A stretch of 64,000 nt of DNA, taken from NCBI GenBank assembly GCA_002421685.1, contig DISB01000018.1, forward strand, positions 548,653-612,652, in the 5' to 3' direction. The translations under genes were made by a program, and so were the position numbers. Below are positions 20,939 through 30,185 of the stretch, one piece after another. The notes under the pieces are model-generated. The model was given only the letters and a program-made list of their open reading frames with translations. It had not been told where the DNA came from and made no database searches. Position 1 is the first letter of the stretch. The number at the start of each line of letters is the position of its first letter. The DNA is from Bacteroidetes bacterium UBA6221. Lineage in GTDB: Bacteria; Bacteroidota; Bacteroidia; Chitinophagales; Chitinophagaceae.

Positions 20939-23900
20939 TTATTGTTTGGTCATTCTTACCAAAATTCTCTTATAATTTTCAATATCCTGTGTCTGTGTTA
21001 CTATAATATCATAGCCAGTTTGGTTAATATCTAACTCCACTGAAATAATTCTTGAATATTCTCTTGGAATGTAACCTAATTCCAAGTTGTTCTTAAACAA
21101 CTTGATTGCAAATGGGTCATATGCATTATTGGGTTCCCTTGCATATATAATTGTATCTCCCTCATTCACAGTAAGCGAGTTATTTATTCTATCTACTTCA
21201 AATGAAGTTCCACGAATTAAAAACTCAAAAACCTCAGGAGTTTCTTCGAATCTATTTGGGGTTAACTTTACTGCAGTATTTAGAATATTAATTTCATCAA
21301 AGCGATTAATACCGTATGATTCTGTATCTTCTTTTGTAACATTTGCTAACCACTTAATAAACTCTTTGCCTTCTAAATCGTTTGACTTAGTAGCAAGAAT
21401 CATCGCTATATCTCGGTTTTTTATTCCTAAAGAACGTGCTAATGCTGCTGTAGGATTATTGACCCCAAACTTAATATAGCTTGATAAATTCCCTATGCCT
21501 GGTTGTAAATTATCATTATCTAATCCAGAACGGTACAATAATATCGTAATGAAAGCTGTTATACCCCAAGGGTACCTGAAGTAAAATCCTTCTGATATTA
21601 GAATGTTTAAGTGAGTGGGGTTGGGTGAAATATTATGCCAGGCATTTTGTAATTCATTTATTTCACTTCCGTTAATCCATTGAAGTGCTATCTCACTATA
21701 TTGTAAATGTGTACCAACTATTCTTTCAAATTTCTCCGAACTTACTTCCTCAATGCTTTCTTCATCGAAAAGGGTAAAAACTGATTTCAAGAACGCCTCA
21801 TAGTCATCATTATTTATTATTTCGATCAATTCCTCAAGGTGATTTTGAATATAAGTATCTATAGCTTGGTTGCTTTCTAACGAAAATCCAGTTAATCCAA
21901 AAACGTTTAGAGTATCTGTATCAACGACCTCCCTAATTTTCTGAGTGATACTATTGAATGAAGTCCTTAATGGGGTAATATCGAGTTCGTTTAATTCAAT
22001 TTGAACTTTGAATAGACTATTATTTATTATCTGTTCAATTATTTCGGCATCGTCACCGTCCAATATTTCTTCTGAGAGAATTGAAAGAAGATAAGGTTCA
22101 GAGAGTGTGCTTATATATTTCTCGAATGTTTCCTCGTTTATTCTGCCTATGAGCATAGTTCGAAGAACATTGAAAAACATACTATATGCTCCTTCGATAT
22201 TTTCTCTATTGGTATATAAATTATATGAAGCGTTATCGGTAGGAGAATTTATAACGAATACTACTTGACCTTCTGTTTCTTTACCTGCACGCCCCGCGCG
22301 ACCTATTAGATTCCAAAAATCCCGAACAGATACCTTTTGAACTTCTCCGGCACCAGCTCGGATAATAGTAGAATTTACAACTATGTGTTTAATTGGAAAA
22401 TTTAATCCTTGGCCTACTGTATTTGTTGCAATTAACACTCTTAACTTACCACTTGAATAATCTGCTTCAACTGCCCTTCGGACAGATTCAGGCATATCGC
22501 CAAAGTGAACACCTATACCTCTTTCAATGCATCGGGTAATATACGAATCATTACCAAACCATTTCATAGAAAAGAAGTATGACTCCGTTTCTTGATTTAT
22601 ATTGTAAAAGTCAGGGACATGACCTTCTTCGAGTATTTCTAACAAATCTAGAAATGCATCGCCAACAGACTTCGTATTTCTAACTTGCGAACAAAATATA
22701 AGACAGTTTCCATCTATTGATAATTCATATGCTAATGCAACGCAAGTTTGAGCCTTATTTGTGCCATTAGGAAAGACATCTCCAAACTGTTTTTTTCTAA
22801 TAATTGCAGGGATAAACGCATTTATCGTTTCATTATTTTCTTCATTCTCTGTATTAACATTCTTGTAGGTAATTCTACCGTTTTGACCCGACCAGCCAAA
22901 ACTACCAATTAGTTTTCTAGTCGGTTCCCATTCTTCGTCAAGTGGGCTATCAGGGTGTAGGCTTGAGCGCAAAACATTATCCTTAGCACCGCTTAGCCAA
23001 ATAGAATATTCATCTGCATTAGCAGGGGGCATAACCGCGGAAATAAAAAGTATTCGTAAATCCGCTATCAGGATTTTTAGTCTAATTATAAGAAACTCAA
23101 GCAGACTTGAACGAGAACTAATATCTCCAACAATATGACCCTCATCTATTACAATGAGTGAGATAGAGTTAAAATACACCGGATTTACACGTAATAGTAA
23201 ATCGACTTTCTCTGGAGTTGCTACAAGAACATCTGTCTCATCTAATATTATTTCTTGAAACTCATCAAGTTCGTAACTGCCTGAAAGGGCAGAAACTGAG
23301 TAGCCTAATTTTGAAATATAGTCTGCTAATTCTGTTTCTTTCTCATTTGTAAGGGCTCTGAACGGTGCGACATAAATACATTTTCTACCAGGATACTTGA
23401 TTAATGCGTTTAATATCGTGAGTTCCGCAATGAATGTTTTCCCTGCACTAGTCGGCATTTGCAATACAAAATTAGAGTCACTACTTAATACTCCATTTTC
23501 TATAGCTCGTAGTTGTGATGTCCAAAATTCAAACTTGGATGTTCTCTTTTTAGCCTCTTTTATTGAATTTCGGTCGTAAATATCATGCGTTAGAAGTTTT
23601 ATATACCTTCCCCATGTCGTGTTGTCTGTTATATGCTCAATTTGAAACAGAACTTTCCAGATTGAACGTTCTGAATAAATTCTAATTCTCGACCTGAGTA
23701 AAAATAGAAGATGAGATATGTGGACATTTTGAGCATTAAGGAAATAAAGGTATGCTTGATTGATGTCCTCTTCATAGGAATTATTAGAGCCATTTAAAAT
23801 AGACTCGTACCAGTTTGTTATTGCTTTGTTGAATAGGTGTATTCCTAAATTAGCTTCAATTTCAGTACGGTCAATATTTGCCCGACCGTAAAATATTTTT

Positions 23901-24352
23901 TTGAGAAGAATCTTGTGTATCTGTGAGATAATATAATTGTCCCCTGCTATTTCAATGTCATTTGTTCCTTCGAGAATATATTGGTCAATATTTCTAGTTA
24001 GGCAAAGTGCATTAGCTTGATATCCTGCAAAATCATAACAAAGTGCTGCAAGTATTAGACAATAGTTCTGATCGTAATTTTCACCAATGCTACTTAAGTT
24101 TTCAAAGATTTCAGCAGCTTCCTTTAGGGATTTAATTGCTAATCGTTTATTTTCCACATTATCCAGCAGAATGCAGCCATTAGACGATAAGTAAATAGCT
24201 CTATTCCACAAATATTCTTCGGTATAACTTCTTTGAAAGTCGGCGCTCAATTTACGAGCAGCTAATTGCTTCTTATAATTATTGAATCTTCGATCTTGTA
24301 ACGTGGTATCCACGCCACCAGCAAGGTCTTCTAGATATTCATTCTTGTTCAT
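20939..24352 (-). CDS. hamB: HamB-like DEAD/DEAH helicase with C-terminal HIRAN domain
   Basis: 1137 aa. About 270 N-terminal helical residues are followed by a superfamily 2 helicase: LQMPTSAGKTFIAEL (Walker A), YVAPFRALTNEKE, VATPEKVDLLL, VIDEGHIVGD (motif II, DEGH) and, in the second RecA lobe, TNTVGQGLNFPIKHIVVNS and FWNLIGRAGRAGKE (motif VI). The last 75 residues, INNSLTVNEGD...AREPNNAYDPFAIKL...LELGYIPREYS, match a HIRAN domain (binds 3' DNA ends). Its start overlaps the HamA stop by 4 bp. HamAB (Hachiman) and AbpAB systems share this layout; the helicase detects foreign DNA and the partner acts as nuclease. Confidence 0.88.
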   Translation of the reverse strand: MNKNEYLEDLAGGVDTTLQDRRFNNYKKQLAARKLSADFQRSYTEEYLWNRAIYLSSNGCILLDNVENKRLAIKSLKEAAEIFENLSSIGENYDQNYCLILAALCYDFAGYQANALCLTRNIDQYILEGTNDIEIAGDNYIISQIHKILLKKIFYGRANIDRTEIEANLGIHLFNKAITNWYESILNGSNNSYEEDINQAYLYFLNAQNVHISHLLFLLRSRIRIYSERSIWKVLFQIEHITDNTTWGRYIKLLTHDIYDRNSIKEAKKRTSKFEFWTSQLRAIENGVLSSDSNFVLQMPTSAGKTFIAELTILNALIKYPGRKCIYVAPFRALTNEKETELADYISKLGYSVSALSGSYELDEFQEIILDETDVLVATPEKVDLLLRVNPVYFNSISLIVIDEGHIVGDISSRSSLLEFLIIRLKILIADLRILFISAVMPPANADEYSIWLSGAKDNVLRSSLHPDSPLDEEWEPTRKLIGSFGWSGQNGRITYKNVNTENEENNETINAFIPAIIRKKQFGDVFPNGTNKAQTCVALAYELSIDGNCLIFCSQVRNTKSVGDAFLDLLEILEEGHVPDFYNINQETESYFFSMKWFGNDSYITRCIERGIGVHFGDMPESVRRAVEADYSSGKLRVLIATNTVGQGLNFPIKHIVVNSTIIRAGAGEVQKVSVRDFWNLIGRAGRAGKETEGQVVFVINSPTDNASYNLYTNRENIEGAYSMFFNVLRTMLIGRINEETFEKYISTLSEPYLLSILSEEILDGDDAEIIEQIINNSLFKVQIELNELDITPLRTSFNSITQKIREVVDTDTLNVFGLTGFSLESNQAIDTYIQNHLEELIEIINNDDYEAFLKSVFTLFDEESIEEVSSEKFERIVGTHLQYSEIALQWINGSEINELQNAWHNISPNPTHLNILISEGFYFRYPWGITAFITILLYRSGLDNDNLQPGIGNLSSYIKFGVNNPTAALARSLGIKNRDIAMILATKSNDLEGKEFIKWLANVTKEDTESYGINRFDEINILNTAVKLTPNRFEETPEVFEFLIRGTSFEVDRINNSLTVNEGDTIIYAREPNNAYDPFAIKLFKNNLELGYIPREYSRIISVELDINQTGYDIIVTQTQDIENYKRILVRMTKQ

Positions 24353-25167
24353 GATTGAGGATATACAATAGTTATTACTTGAGTTTTCGCTCTATCAAAT
24401 CCATCTTGCAGTTTTTGAGCTAGATCTCTAATTAAAACAACTGTCACATTTAATGGAGTCAGCGTCGGTGGTAAAGCATTGAGTTCTTCAACTATTTCTT
24501 CTAAATAAATGTCTGTTTCTATAATAAAGAAGAGTTCAAAATGTCTAATAAAAGCAGAAGGATTTTTTATAACCTCACCATACTTTTTGGATTTATCATA
24601 ATCACCCCGTTCAAAATACATCCTACATAAAAAATCAGCTATACCTTCAGTACCCCCATTCTGATCATTTAGCAAACTATTGTGTGCATTTACTGGCGGG
24701 TAATGACCATCAGTCCTAATCATCGTTCTCCTTGTCTTTACTTCATAGTAATATATGTCTGTTAGCGGTTCACCACTGTTATGAGCTATCATATCCGTGC
24801 AAAAGACTGACCTGTCTTTATTAAACTTGTGTCTCATTTTATGAATTGGAACTTCTAATTCACAGAAATATTCAACAATCAGTTGAGCGAGTATTTCTCC
24901 ATAATCTCCTTGTTTGACATTGCGAACGATATTATTATCCTCTCCTGGGAATACATAGGTATCAAGATAGTCCAGTAAAGCCTGTTGAGGTTCATGTTCA
25001 AAGTGAATCTTATAGAAATTAATATTACGATAGGATTCAAGAATTGTATTAGCAATGTGGTTCTTTACATCCTCAGACGGCTCACCAAGTTCACTAACAT
25101 CTACAATTGTAAATGAGCCATATGGTGAAGGTTGTCTTTGATTGTAAGAAAGCCAGGTATTAATCAT
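24349..25167 (-). CDS. hamA: HamA/AbpA-like DUF1837 nuclease
   Basis: 272 aa. The DUF1837 core is visible: GDYGEILAQLIVEYF, VPIHKMRHKFNKDRSVFCTDMIAHNSG and YYYEVKTRRT. The Glu of GEIL, the Asp of CTDMIA and E-V-K form a PD-(D/E)XK-type active site. The next gene is the large helicase, with 4-bp overlap, so the two are one translationally coupled operon. HamA is the effector nuclease of Hachiman anti-phage defence. The exact subtype (Hachiman or AbpAB) cannot be decided from sequence alone. Confidence 0.87.
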   Translation of the reverse strand: MINTWLSYNQRQPSPYGSFTIVDVSELGEPSEDVKNHIANTILESYRNINFYKIHFEHEPQQALLDYLDTYVFPGEDNNIVRNVKQGDYGEILAQLIVEYFCELEVPIHKMRHKFNKDRSVFCTDMIAHNSGEPLTDIYYYEVKTRRTMIRTDGHYPPVNAHNSLLNDQNGGTEGIADFLCRMYFERGDYDKSKKYGEVIKNPSAFIRHFELFFIIETDIYLEEIVEELNALPPTLTPLNVTVVLIRDLAQKLQDGFDRAKTQVITIVYPQS

Positions 25168-25296
25168 TTATGACCAGTTTAATCTTGATAAAACTAAAAT
25201 AAATCAATTGATAATCATATTTAAACCACCATTTTATGATTTTATCAAGGTAGTTTAGCATAATAATGATAGTTTGATAGATTTGTGCTTTATACT

Positions 25297-25944
25297 ATGA
25301 GAGCCGAGCAACTACAACGAATTATAAACCAATCAACCGGCGAAAGAGAGGTGGCACAGTTCCTGGCCTTACATCCAGAGATTGTTCGGTATTCTGTTAC
25401 CAAAACAGCCGGGCATTCTGCATATGTACTTAAAGAATTCCCCTTTGGGTCACATTATAAGGCTGATTTAGTCGTGTTAACATCCTATAGCGGTGTTTGG
25501 GAAGTTCATCTAATTGAATTGGAGCCACCTGACGATATGGTTGTTACTAAAGATGACATTCCTTCAAATAGATTGAATAAGGCACTCACTCAGTTAAATG
25601 ATTGGAAAGATTATATTGATAAGAACAGAATTCAGTTCAGATGCGATTTGACAACTTGGTGCATGTCGAGGGATTTATTAAAATGGATTAAAGGTAACCA
25701 TATACCAAGTAACAATACCGGGGATTTATTGAATTCGCCTGATACGATGATTAAATGCTTTTATTATGTTTTTATAGGAAACAGAGAGAAAATTAGTAAG
25801 GATGCAAGAAGGAGGATGAATCTATTGTCTAATTATCCTATTCAGATTCTCACCTATGGTCGGTTTTTAGATGTAGCCAAGAATTTCGATGAATTTGATG
25901 CTGATAATTCCAAGAACGTATTACTTACTAAATCAGAAGAATAG
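25297..25944 (+). CDS. Shedu-like DUF4263 nuclease-domain protein
   Basis: 215 aa from the ATG at 25297 (GTG at 25285 adds four residues). The first 40 residues (LQRIINQSTGEREVAQFLALHPEIV) are the usual lead helix. The core is KADLVVLTSYSG and VHLIELEPP, then NRLNKALTQLNDWKDYIDKN, the DUF4263 order Asp, E-x-x, and helix A-x-x-QL-x-W. The expected E-x-K reads E-L-E, so Lys is replaced by Glu; other members I recall share IE-x-EPP. It is divergent from hamA with about 130 bp between, so it belongs to the same defence block. Function as phage-defence nuclease is inference. Confidence 0.75.
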   Translation: MRAEQLQRIINQSTGEREVAQFLALHPEIVRYSVTKTAGHSAYVLKEFPFGSHYKADLVVLTSYSGVWEVHLIELEPPDDMVVTKDDIPSNRLNKALTQLNDWKDYIDKNRIQFRCDLTTWCMSRDLLKWIKGNHIPSNNTGDLLNSPDTMIKCFYYVFIGNREKISKDARRRMNLLSNYPIQILTYGRFLDVAKNFDEFDADNSKNVLLTKSEE

Positions 25945-26140
25945 TTATCTTTGTAATGACACGTAAATCGCTGTAATACGAGGTACAGTTTCAAAGGAGT
26001 TCTTGAAACTAATCGAACAAAAAATCGAACAAGAAAATAAGTTGATCTTTTCCAATGAACTAGGATTGGCCCTCGAATCCATCCGTATTACAATGTCTGC
26101 ATAATATGTAATTTCAACACACCCTTGACGCAATTGAATA

Positions 26141-26992
26141 CTACTTAACCGAATACTCAACTAATTCTGTTGTCGACATAGTTTTGTGAACATCAAATCC
26201 ATCAAGATATTCGATTTTTCCTTGCTCCTGTTGAAGAAAGGCGATCTCCGATGCGTCTTTCCCCTCTTCCAAATCCTTTAATCCTTGTAATATTTCGTTC
26301 TCAAGATTTTTGTCATTAGGTGAATCTTTAACCTTTCTGATTTTTTGAATCATTAAGAATACAGTTTTTACTACTCCAATATTCTTAACATGATATGACG
26401 TATGAATTGTCGTATAATTACTCCCTCCGTTGTTTTTATCAATGCGAAATTTTTTCAACTCGAATACTGAAGCTTTGAATTTTCCTGCCGTTACCTCAAC
26501 TTCTTCTTCACCAATATATTTATACGTATTCTGACTTGGGTCAATCATATTAGCATAAACTTCTGTTCCAATCGTCTGCTCCGACCTTATAGAATCAACC
26601 CATTTAGAACGAACTTTACCACAATGTGGTTCAGGCCGTAAATACATAGTTATAGATTTAACTTGTGGATTCAACAGCTCGGCACTTTGCATATACATAG
26701 CACTATTGTCAGCAACAAAATTTATAATCGATTTTGACTCAACGTTGCTCGAGGACTTAGTTTTAATCATAACTTTAATTCTACCATTTTCATTTTCAAT
26801 TACCGTACATTCCGATATTACATCAAACCCGTCATTTTTTTCTTTTGCTGTTTTATAAATCCATTTATTTCCAACGCTATATGATTGACATGGGATAACT
26901 ATAAGATCATTTGACTCATTTACCTGACTGAATGTATTATCCAAAAGCGCAATTAATAAAATGAATGTCCATACTAATGTTAACTTTTGCAT
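26141..26992 (-). CDS. Secreted protein, DUF3108-like
   Basis: 283 aa with signal peptide (LTLVWTFILLIALLDNTFS, cleavage after about 22). The mature part is beta-rich and contains YSVGNKWIYKTAKE and VEVTAGKFKASVFELKKFR, the V-x-AGxF-x-A-x-x-F pattern of DUF3108-type periplasmic proteins. The C-terminus is helical and charged (ENEILQGLKDLEEGKDASEIAFLQQEQ). Its start overlaps the upstream gene's 3' end by 13 bp, so the pair is one unit. Function unknown. Confidence 0.7.
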   Translation of the reverse strand: MQKLTLVWTFILLIALLDNTFSQVNESNDLIVIPCQSYSVGNKWIYKTAKEKNDGFDVISECTVIENENGRIKVMIKTKSSSNVESKSIINFVADNSAMYMQSAELLNPQVKSITMYLRPEPHCGKVRSKWVDSIRSEQTIGTEVYANMIDPSQNTYKYIGEEEVEVTAGKFKASVFELKKFRIDKNNGGSNYTTIHTSYHVKNIGVVKTVFLMIQKIRKVKDSPNDKNLENEILQGLKDLEEGKDASEIAFLQQEQGKIEYLDGFDVHKTMSTTELVEYSVK

Positions 26993-27927
26993 TTTTTATC
27001 AGTTTTAATTGGTGAATTTTTTTGATCGTATAGAATTACTTTATAGCTACCTCTAGAACATATATCTGGACAACTAGTGTTAGGTTGAATTTTGATCCCA
27101 TACCAAAAGTCTACCATCGTATTTTTTTCAATTCTTCCCACTGAATTACTAGAATACTCATTAGAAGGATTTACATTAAATGTTGGAACGGCATTTGTAG
27201 GATTTCTAACAATTGGTGGGGATGTCCTTTCCAATACAAATGTGTCTTGGCCTAGGATAATCTTTCCTTCATTTCTTACAAGGCCATCTGTAGAACCATT
27301 ATTTAATATAGTAATTTTTAGTCTAACAGATATCAAATCGCGAGATAATAGCTGACTAAATCGTAACATTTGATTTTGTGCCTGTTGAGTTAAAAGTGAT
27401 TTCTCCGACAATTTACTTTTTAATCGAATACGCATATTCTCAATATTGTTTTCGTCTTCATTTGCGTCAGTCTCAAATAAAAATGCTGTGCGGACTTCAC
27501 TTGGTTTAAGGTTATCAATCTTAGCTATTCTTTTTTTTGTTGCAATATCTTCATTAACTAAGTACTGTTGAAATTGGAGGATATTGTTCTTAATTACGTC
27601 AATCAACTCCTCTGGAGGAAAATCGTTAGCGTAATTTTCTAAATACTGTAGGTCAATTACACCGGTGTTAATGCTATTTCGCTTAAATTCATTATATAAT
27701 GGCGAACTTTGAAAATAGTATTTCACTGAGTCTAGTCCGTTAACTTTATAGATTGGGTTTGATGAGATATACTCAATGGACAGAATTGCTCTTGAAAGAT
27801 ATTCGTTAAGCTGAAAACCAAGTAGAACCGAAAATGGACTAATTGCAAATGCCAGTATAGATGCGTAGAGTGCACTCGTGAATTCAACAGATGGTTTTGG
27901 CAGTTTTACTTTTAGTAGTTTCTTCAT
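26980..27927 (-). CDS. Membrane-anchored hypothetical protein
   Basis: 315 aa from the ATG at 27925-27927 (MKKLLKVKLPKPSV). One transmembrane segment (FTSALYASILAFAISPFSVLLGF, residues 15-37) is followed by a helical region and a C-terminal beta domain with KITILNNGSTDGLVRNEG. Two cysteine pairs lie near the end (SCPDICSRG, KKCKS). The longer start at 27966 is possible but adds no feature. Translationally coupled to the secreted protein. Not recognised; possibly an envelope sensor or anchor. Confidence 0.6.
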   Translation of the reverse strand: MKKLLKVKLPKPSVEFTSALYASILAFAISPFSVLLGFQLNEYLSRAILSIEYISSNPIYKVNGLDSVKYYFQSSPLYNEFKRNSINTGVIDLQYLENYANDFPPEELIDVIKNNILQFQQYLVNEDIATKKRIAKIDNLKPSEVRTAFLFETDANEDENNIENMRIRLKSKLSEKSLLTQQAQNQMLRFSQLLSRDLISVRLKITILNNGSTDGLVRNEGKIILGQDTFVLERTSPPIVRNPTNAVPTFNVNPSNEYSSNSVGRIEKNTMVDFWYGIKIQPNTSCPDICSRGSYKVILYDQKNSPIKTDKKCKS

Positions 27928-28181
27928 GATGGTCGAAAAATTACTAATATGTTTAATCCCAAGCAACTATTTATTTGATATTCTTATTACCTATTAGGTA
28001 CACTTCAGAAGAGAAGAAGGTTTTATAGTGCTCAATGGCTAATTAGATTAAGGAAATTGGTCTAATTACAGTATCTTTAATCTTAGTATAGAAGTTCTTT
28101 TCAACAAGAATATGAGTAATTCGTGAGTGAGATAAATGAAGGTATTGTTACTTAATTGATTATCAATAGACTAACGGCTAA

Positions 28182-28204
28182 GGTTCAAGACCCGCCGGCT
28201 CCAC
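28182..28204. other. Probable island right border, tmRNA/tRNA 3'-end-like
   Basis: GGTTCAAGACCCGCCGGCTC followed by CAC reads like the end of a tmRNA or tRNA gene: T-loop TTCAAGA, T-stem strand CCCGC, acceptor strand CGGCTCC and discriminator A. The upstream sequence (CTAACGGCTAA) does not form a proper T-stem, so only the 3' segment is present, as expected when an element has integrated into such a gene. A terminator follows 25 bp later, and base composition changes here. The other copy would lie left of the window. Confidence 0.55.
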
Positions 28205-28228
28205 TTTATTACATATCAAAAGAAGCTA

Positions 28229-28268
28229 AAAGCCTGTAAAACGTTGAGTTTACAGGCTTTTTTGTTTT
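28229..28268 (+). terminator. Strong bidirectional terminator at island edge
   Basis: AAAGCCTGTAAA (28229-28240) pairs with TTTACAGGCTTT (28249-28260), a 12-bp perfect stem, then TTTTGTTTTTT. It is probably the original terminator of the tmRNA/tRNA gene that ends at 28204. Confidence 0.85.
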
Positions 28269-28427
28269 TTGGACTCGATACAGAGAGTTATTAATCTATG
28301 TACCAGGTTAGTCATTAAAAAAATTTAAAATTAGCGGGGAATAAAGTGCCTGGAATTATTTCTATATTTAATTGGTAATATGAGCGTCGTAATACTTTTT
28401 TGACAACGCACATCAGTATGCCCGCGA

Positions 28428-29282
28428 ATGATGAATGCAGGTACCCCCTTAGTTTCTATTATTATTCCGTGTTACAATCATGGGAATTATATCCTTGACA
28501 CTATCGCAAGTATTGAAGTAATAGAAGATAAAAGTGTGTACGAGGTGATTATTGTAAATGACGGCTCAACAGACGGTACTACCGCGAACATACTGAAAGA
28601 ATTTGACAGGACCCGCCCGGATAATTATACAGTTATTTTCCAGGAAAACCAGGGCGTATGCGCTACGCGTAATAATGCAATCAGCAAAGCAAAAGGCATG
28701 TATATACTACCGCTGGATGCCGATAATAAGCTGTACCCGGACTATCTCTACAAGGCTGTGGAAATATTTAAATCCGACCCTGAAGTAAGTGTGGTGTATT
28801 CGAATGGTAAACTGACAGGCAGCGAACAGGGAGTGAGGTACCAGATGGATTTCAACCTTCATGCCTTACTGACATATAACTATATTGATACCTGCGCGGT
28901 CTATAAAAAAACATTGTGGGAAGAGTTGGGCGGTTATGATACCAACATGAAATGGGGACTTGAGGACTGGGAGTTTTGGCTGCACGCCAAATTCAAGGGG
29001 CATAAATTCCACCATATAGATGAAGAACTGTTTGAGTATAGGGTAGAAGATAATTTAAGGACCAAAAAACTCTTCTCTGACGGGAACAACATAAACAGGC
29101 TTATGGACTATATGATTGGGAAACATGCAGGATATTACGGCCCGCAGTTTGTAACAGAATATTTGCTTAATAAATTTAAACAGCACCCTGTAAGTTTTAT
29201 CCGGATAACGATCATCCAGGCATACTTTCCCAAACTATTCAACAAGCTGGTTCAAAAAGGCAAACTGAGGAAATATATATAA
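28428..29282 (+). CDS. Glycosyltransferase family 2
   Basis: 284 aa, GT-A fold. VSIIIPCYNHGNYILDTIAS and VIIVNDGSTDGTT mark the nucleotide-sugar binding strands. LPLDADNKLYPDYL is the DxD motif, and WGLEDWEFWLHAKFKG is the ED-type acceptor/catalytic segment. It transfers a sugar onto a polysaccharide or protein acceptor on the cytoplasmic side. It is the first core gene right of the island border, and with the next gene and the methyltransferase forms a surface-glycan group. Specificity cannot be told. Confidence 0.93.
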   Translation: MMNAGTPLVSIIIPCYNHGNYILDTIASIEVIEDKSVYEVIIVNDGSTDGTTANILKEFDRTRPDNYTVIFQENQGVCATRNNAISKAKGMYILPLDADNKLYPDYLYKAVEIFKSDPEVSVVYSNGKLTGSEQGVRYQMDFNLHALLTYNYIDTCAVYKKTLWEELGGYDTNMKWGLEDWEFWLHAKFKGHKFHHIDEELFEYRVEDNLRTKKLFSDGNNINRLMDYMIGKHAGYYGPQFVTEYLLNKFKQHPVSFIRITIIQAYFPKLFNKLVQKGKLRKYI

Positions 29283-29299
29283 ATGCAAGGTTAGCGTTT

Positions 29300-30184
29300 T
29301 CACCTGATGCGGTGGTTGAACAGTTTTTGCACTAACGACTTGATGTAATAGCGGGCTTTTTCCTTAGCAACAAAAATAGCAGCAAATACAAAATAATATA
29401 GGGAAGTTCCTTTCCTGTAGCGCATTATTTCCAGTTCTTGACTGATCATCGTTTTCAGCAGTTTCAATTGTTTCCCTGGTTCCGTGCTGGCGTTGGCGAT
29501 GTGCACCACCTTTGTGCCTGACAGGAAATAACATCTATATCCATGTTGGCTAAACTGGTAACACCATAACTGGTCTTCGCCATACATGAAAAAACGTTCG
29601 TCCAGTTTCTTTCCTGGTAGTGTTTCCAACAGTTCCTTCCTGAACATAAAGAACGCCCCACTAACCCAGTCGCAATAAGTATCAAAATCCCCTTTGAAAT
29701 ATTGATTGAGCATTAAGGTTGCACGTTTGCGATAGGGTATAAGCATCAGTGCCGGCCTGAAAAGGTCCAGAACTTCGTTCCTGATACTCCTGAACGCCCG
29801 GGCGTTGTGTTGGTACACGTCATCGGTATATGTGAGGTGAACAGTCAACACTCCTATATCGTTGCCGTTTTTTGCCAGGAAGTTGGCTGCTGTTGCTATG
29901 CTGTTCTCTTTCAGTATCGTATCAGAGTTGAGCAGTAGAATGATATCGCCTGAAGCGTGCTCTATGCCCAGGTTGTTACCATTGGAAAATCCGCCGTTGA
30001 CCGGGCTTTTGACTAATTTTATTTCCGGGAAATATGATAAGAACTCAGCAGGGTCGCCGGTGGTAGATGCATTGTCAACCAGGATGATCTCATAGTCCAC
30101 GTCCTTAGTAGCAGCTTGAACGCTTCTTATACAATCACAGGTGAGCTGGAAAGTATTGTAATTGATAATAATGACAGATACCAA
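29300..30184 (-). CDS. Glycosyltransferase family 2, rhamnosyltransferase-like
   Basis: 294 aa, starts VSVIIINYNTFQLTCDCIRS, with ILVDNASTTGD, NGGFSNGNNLGIEHASGDIILLLNSDT (D-x-D region) and SGAFFMFRKELLETLPGKKLDERFFMYGEDQLW. This pattern is typical for WbbL/rhamnosyltransferase-like GT2 enzymes. The start is TTG at 30182-30184, because no ATG is in frame nearby. It is convergent with the previous glycosyltransferase, 17 bp apart. Confidence 0.9.
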   Translation of the reverse strand: MVSVIIINYNTFQLTCDCIRSVQAATKDVDYEIILVDNASTTGDPAEFLSYFPEIKLVKSPVNGGFSNGNNLGIEHASGDIILLLNSDTILKENSIATAANFLAKNGNDIGVLTVHLTYTDDVYQHNARAFRSIRNEVLDLFRPALMLIPYRKRATLMLNQYFKGDFDTYCDWVSGAFFMFRKELLETLPGKKLDERFFMYGEDQLWCYQFSQHGYRCYFLSGTKVVHIANASTEPGKQLKLLKTMISQELEIMRYRKGTSLYYFVFAAIFVAKEKARYYIKSLVQKLFNHRIR

Positions 30185-30185
30185 T

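Noticed and set aside
25978..26110. Open forward segment IAVIRGTVSKEFLKLIEQKIEQ... ending in a stop
   Set aside because: It looks like a gene fragment, but it has no start codon and follows a stop directly; the overlapping minus frame (25945-26160) is no better. Too little to call.
28170..28206. Complete tRNA gene
   Set aside because: No anticodon arm, D-arm or matching 5' acceptor strand can be found upstream; only a 3' segment is present.
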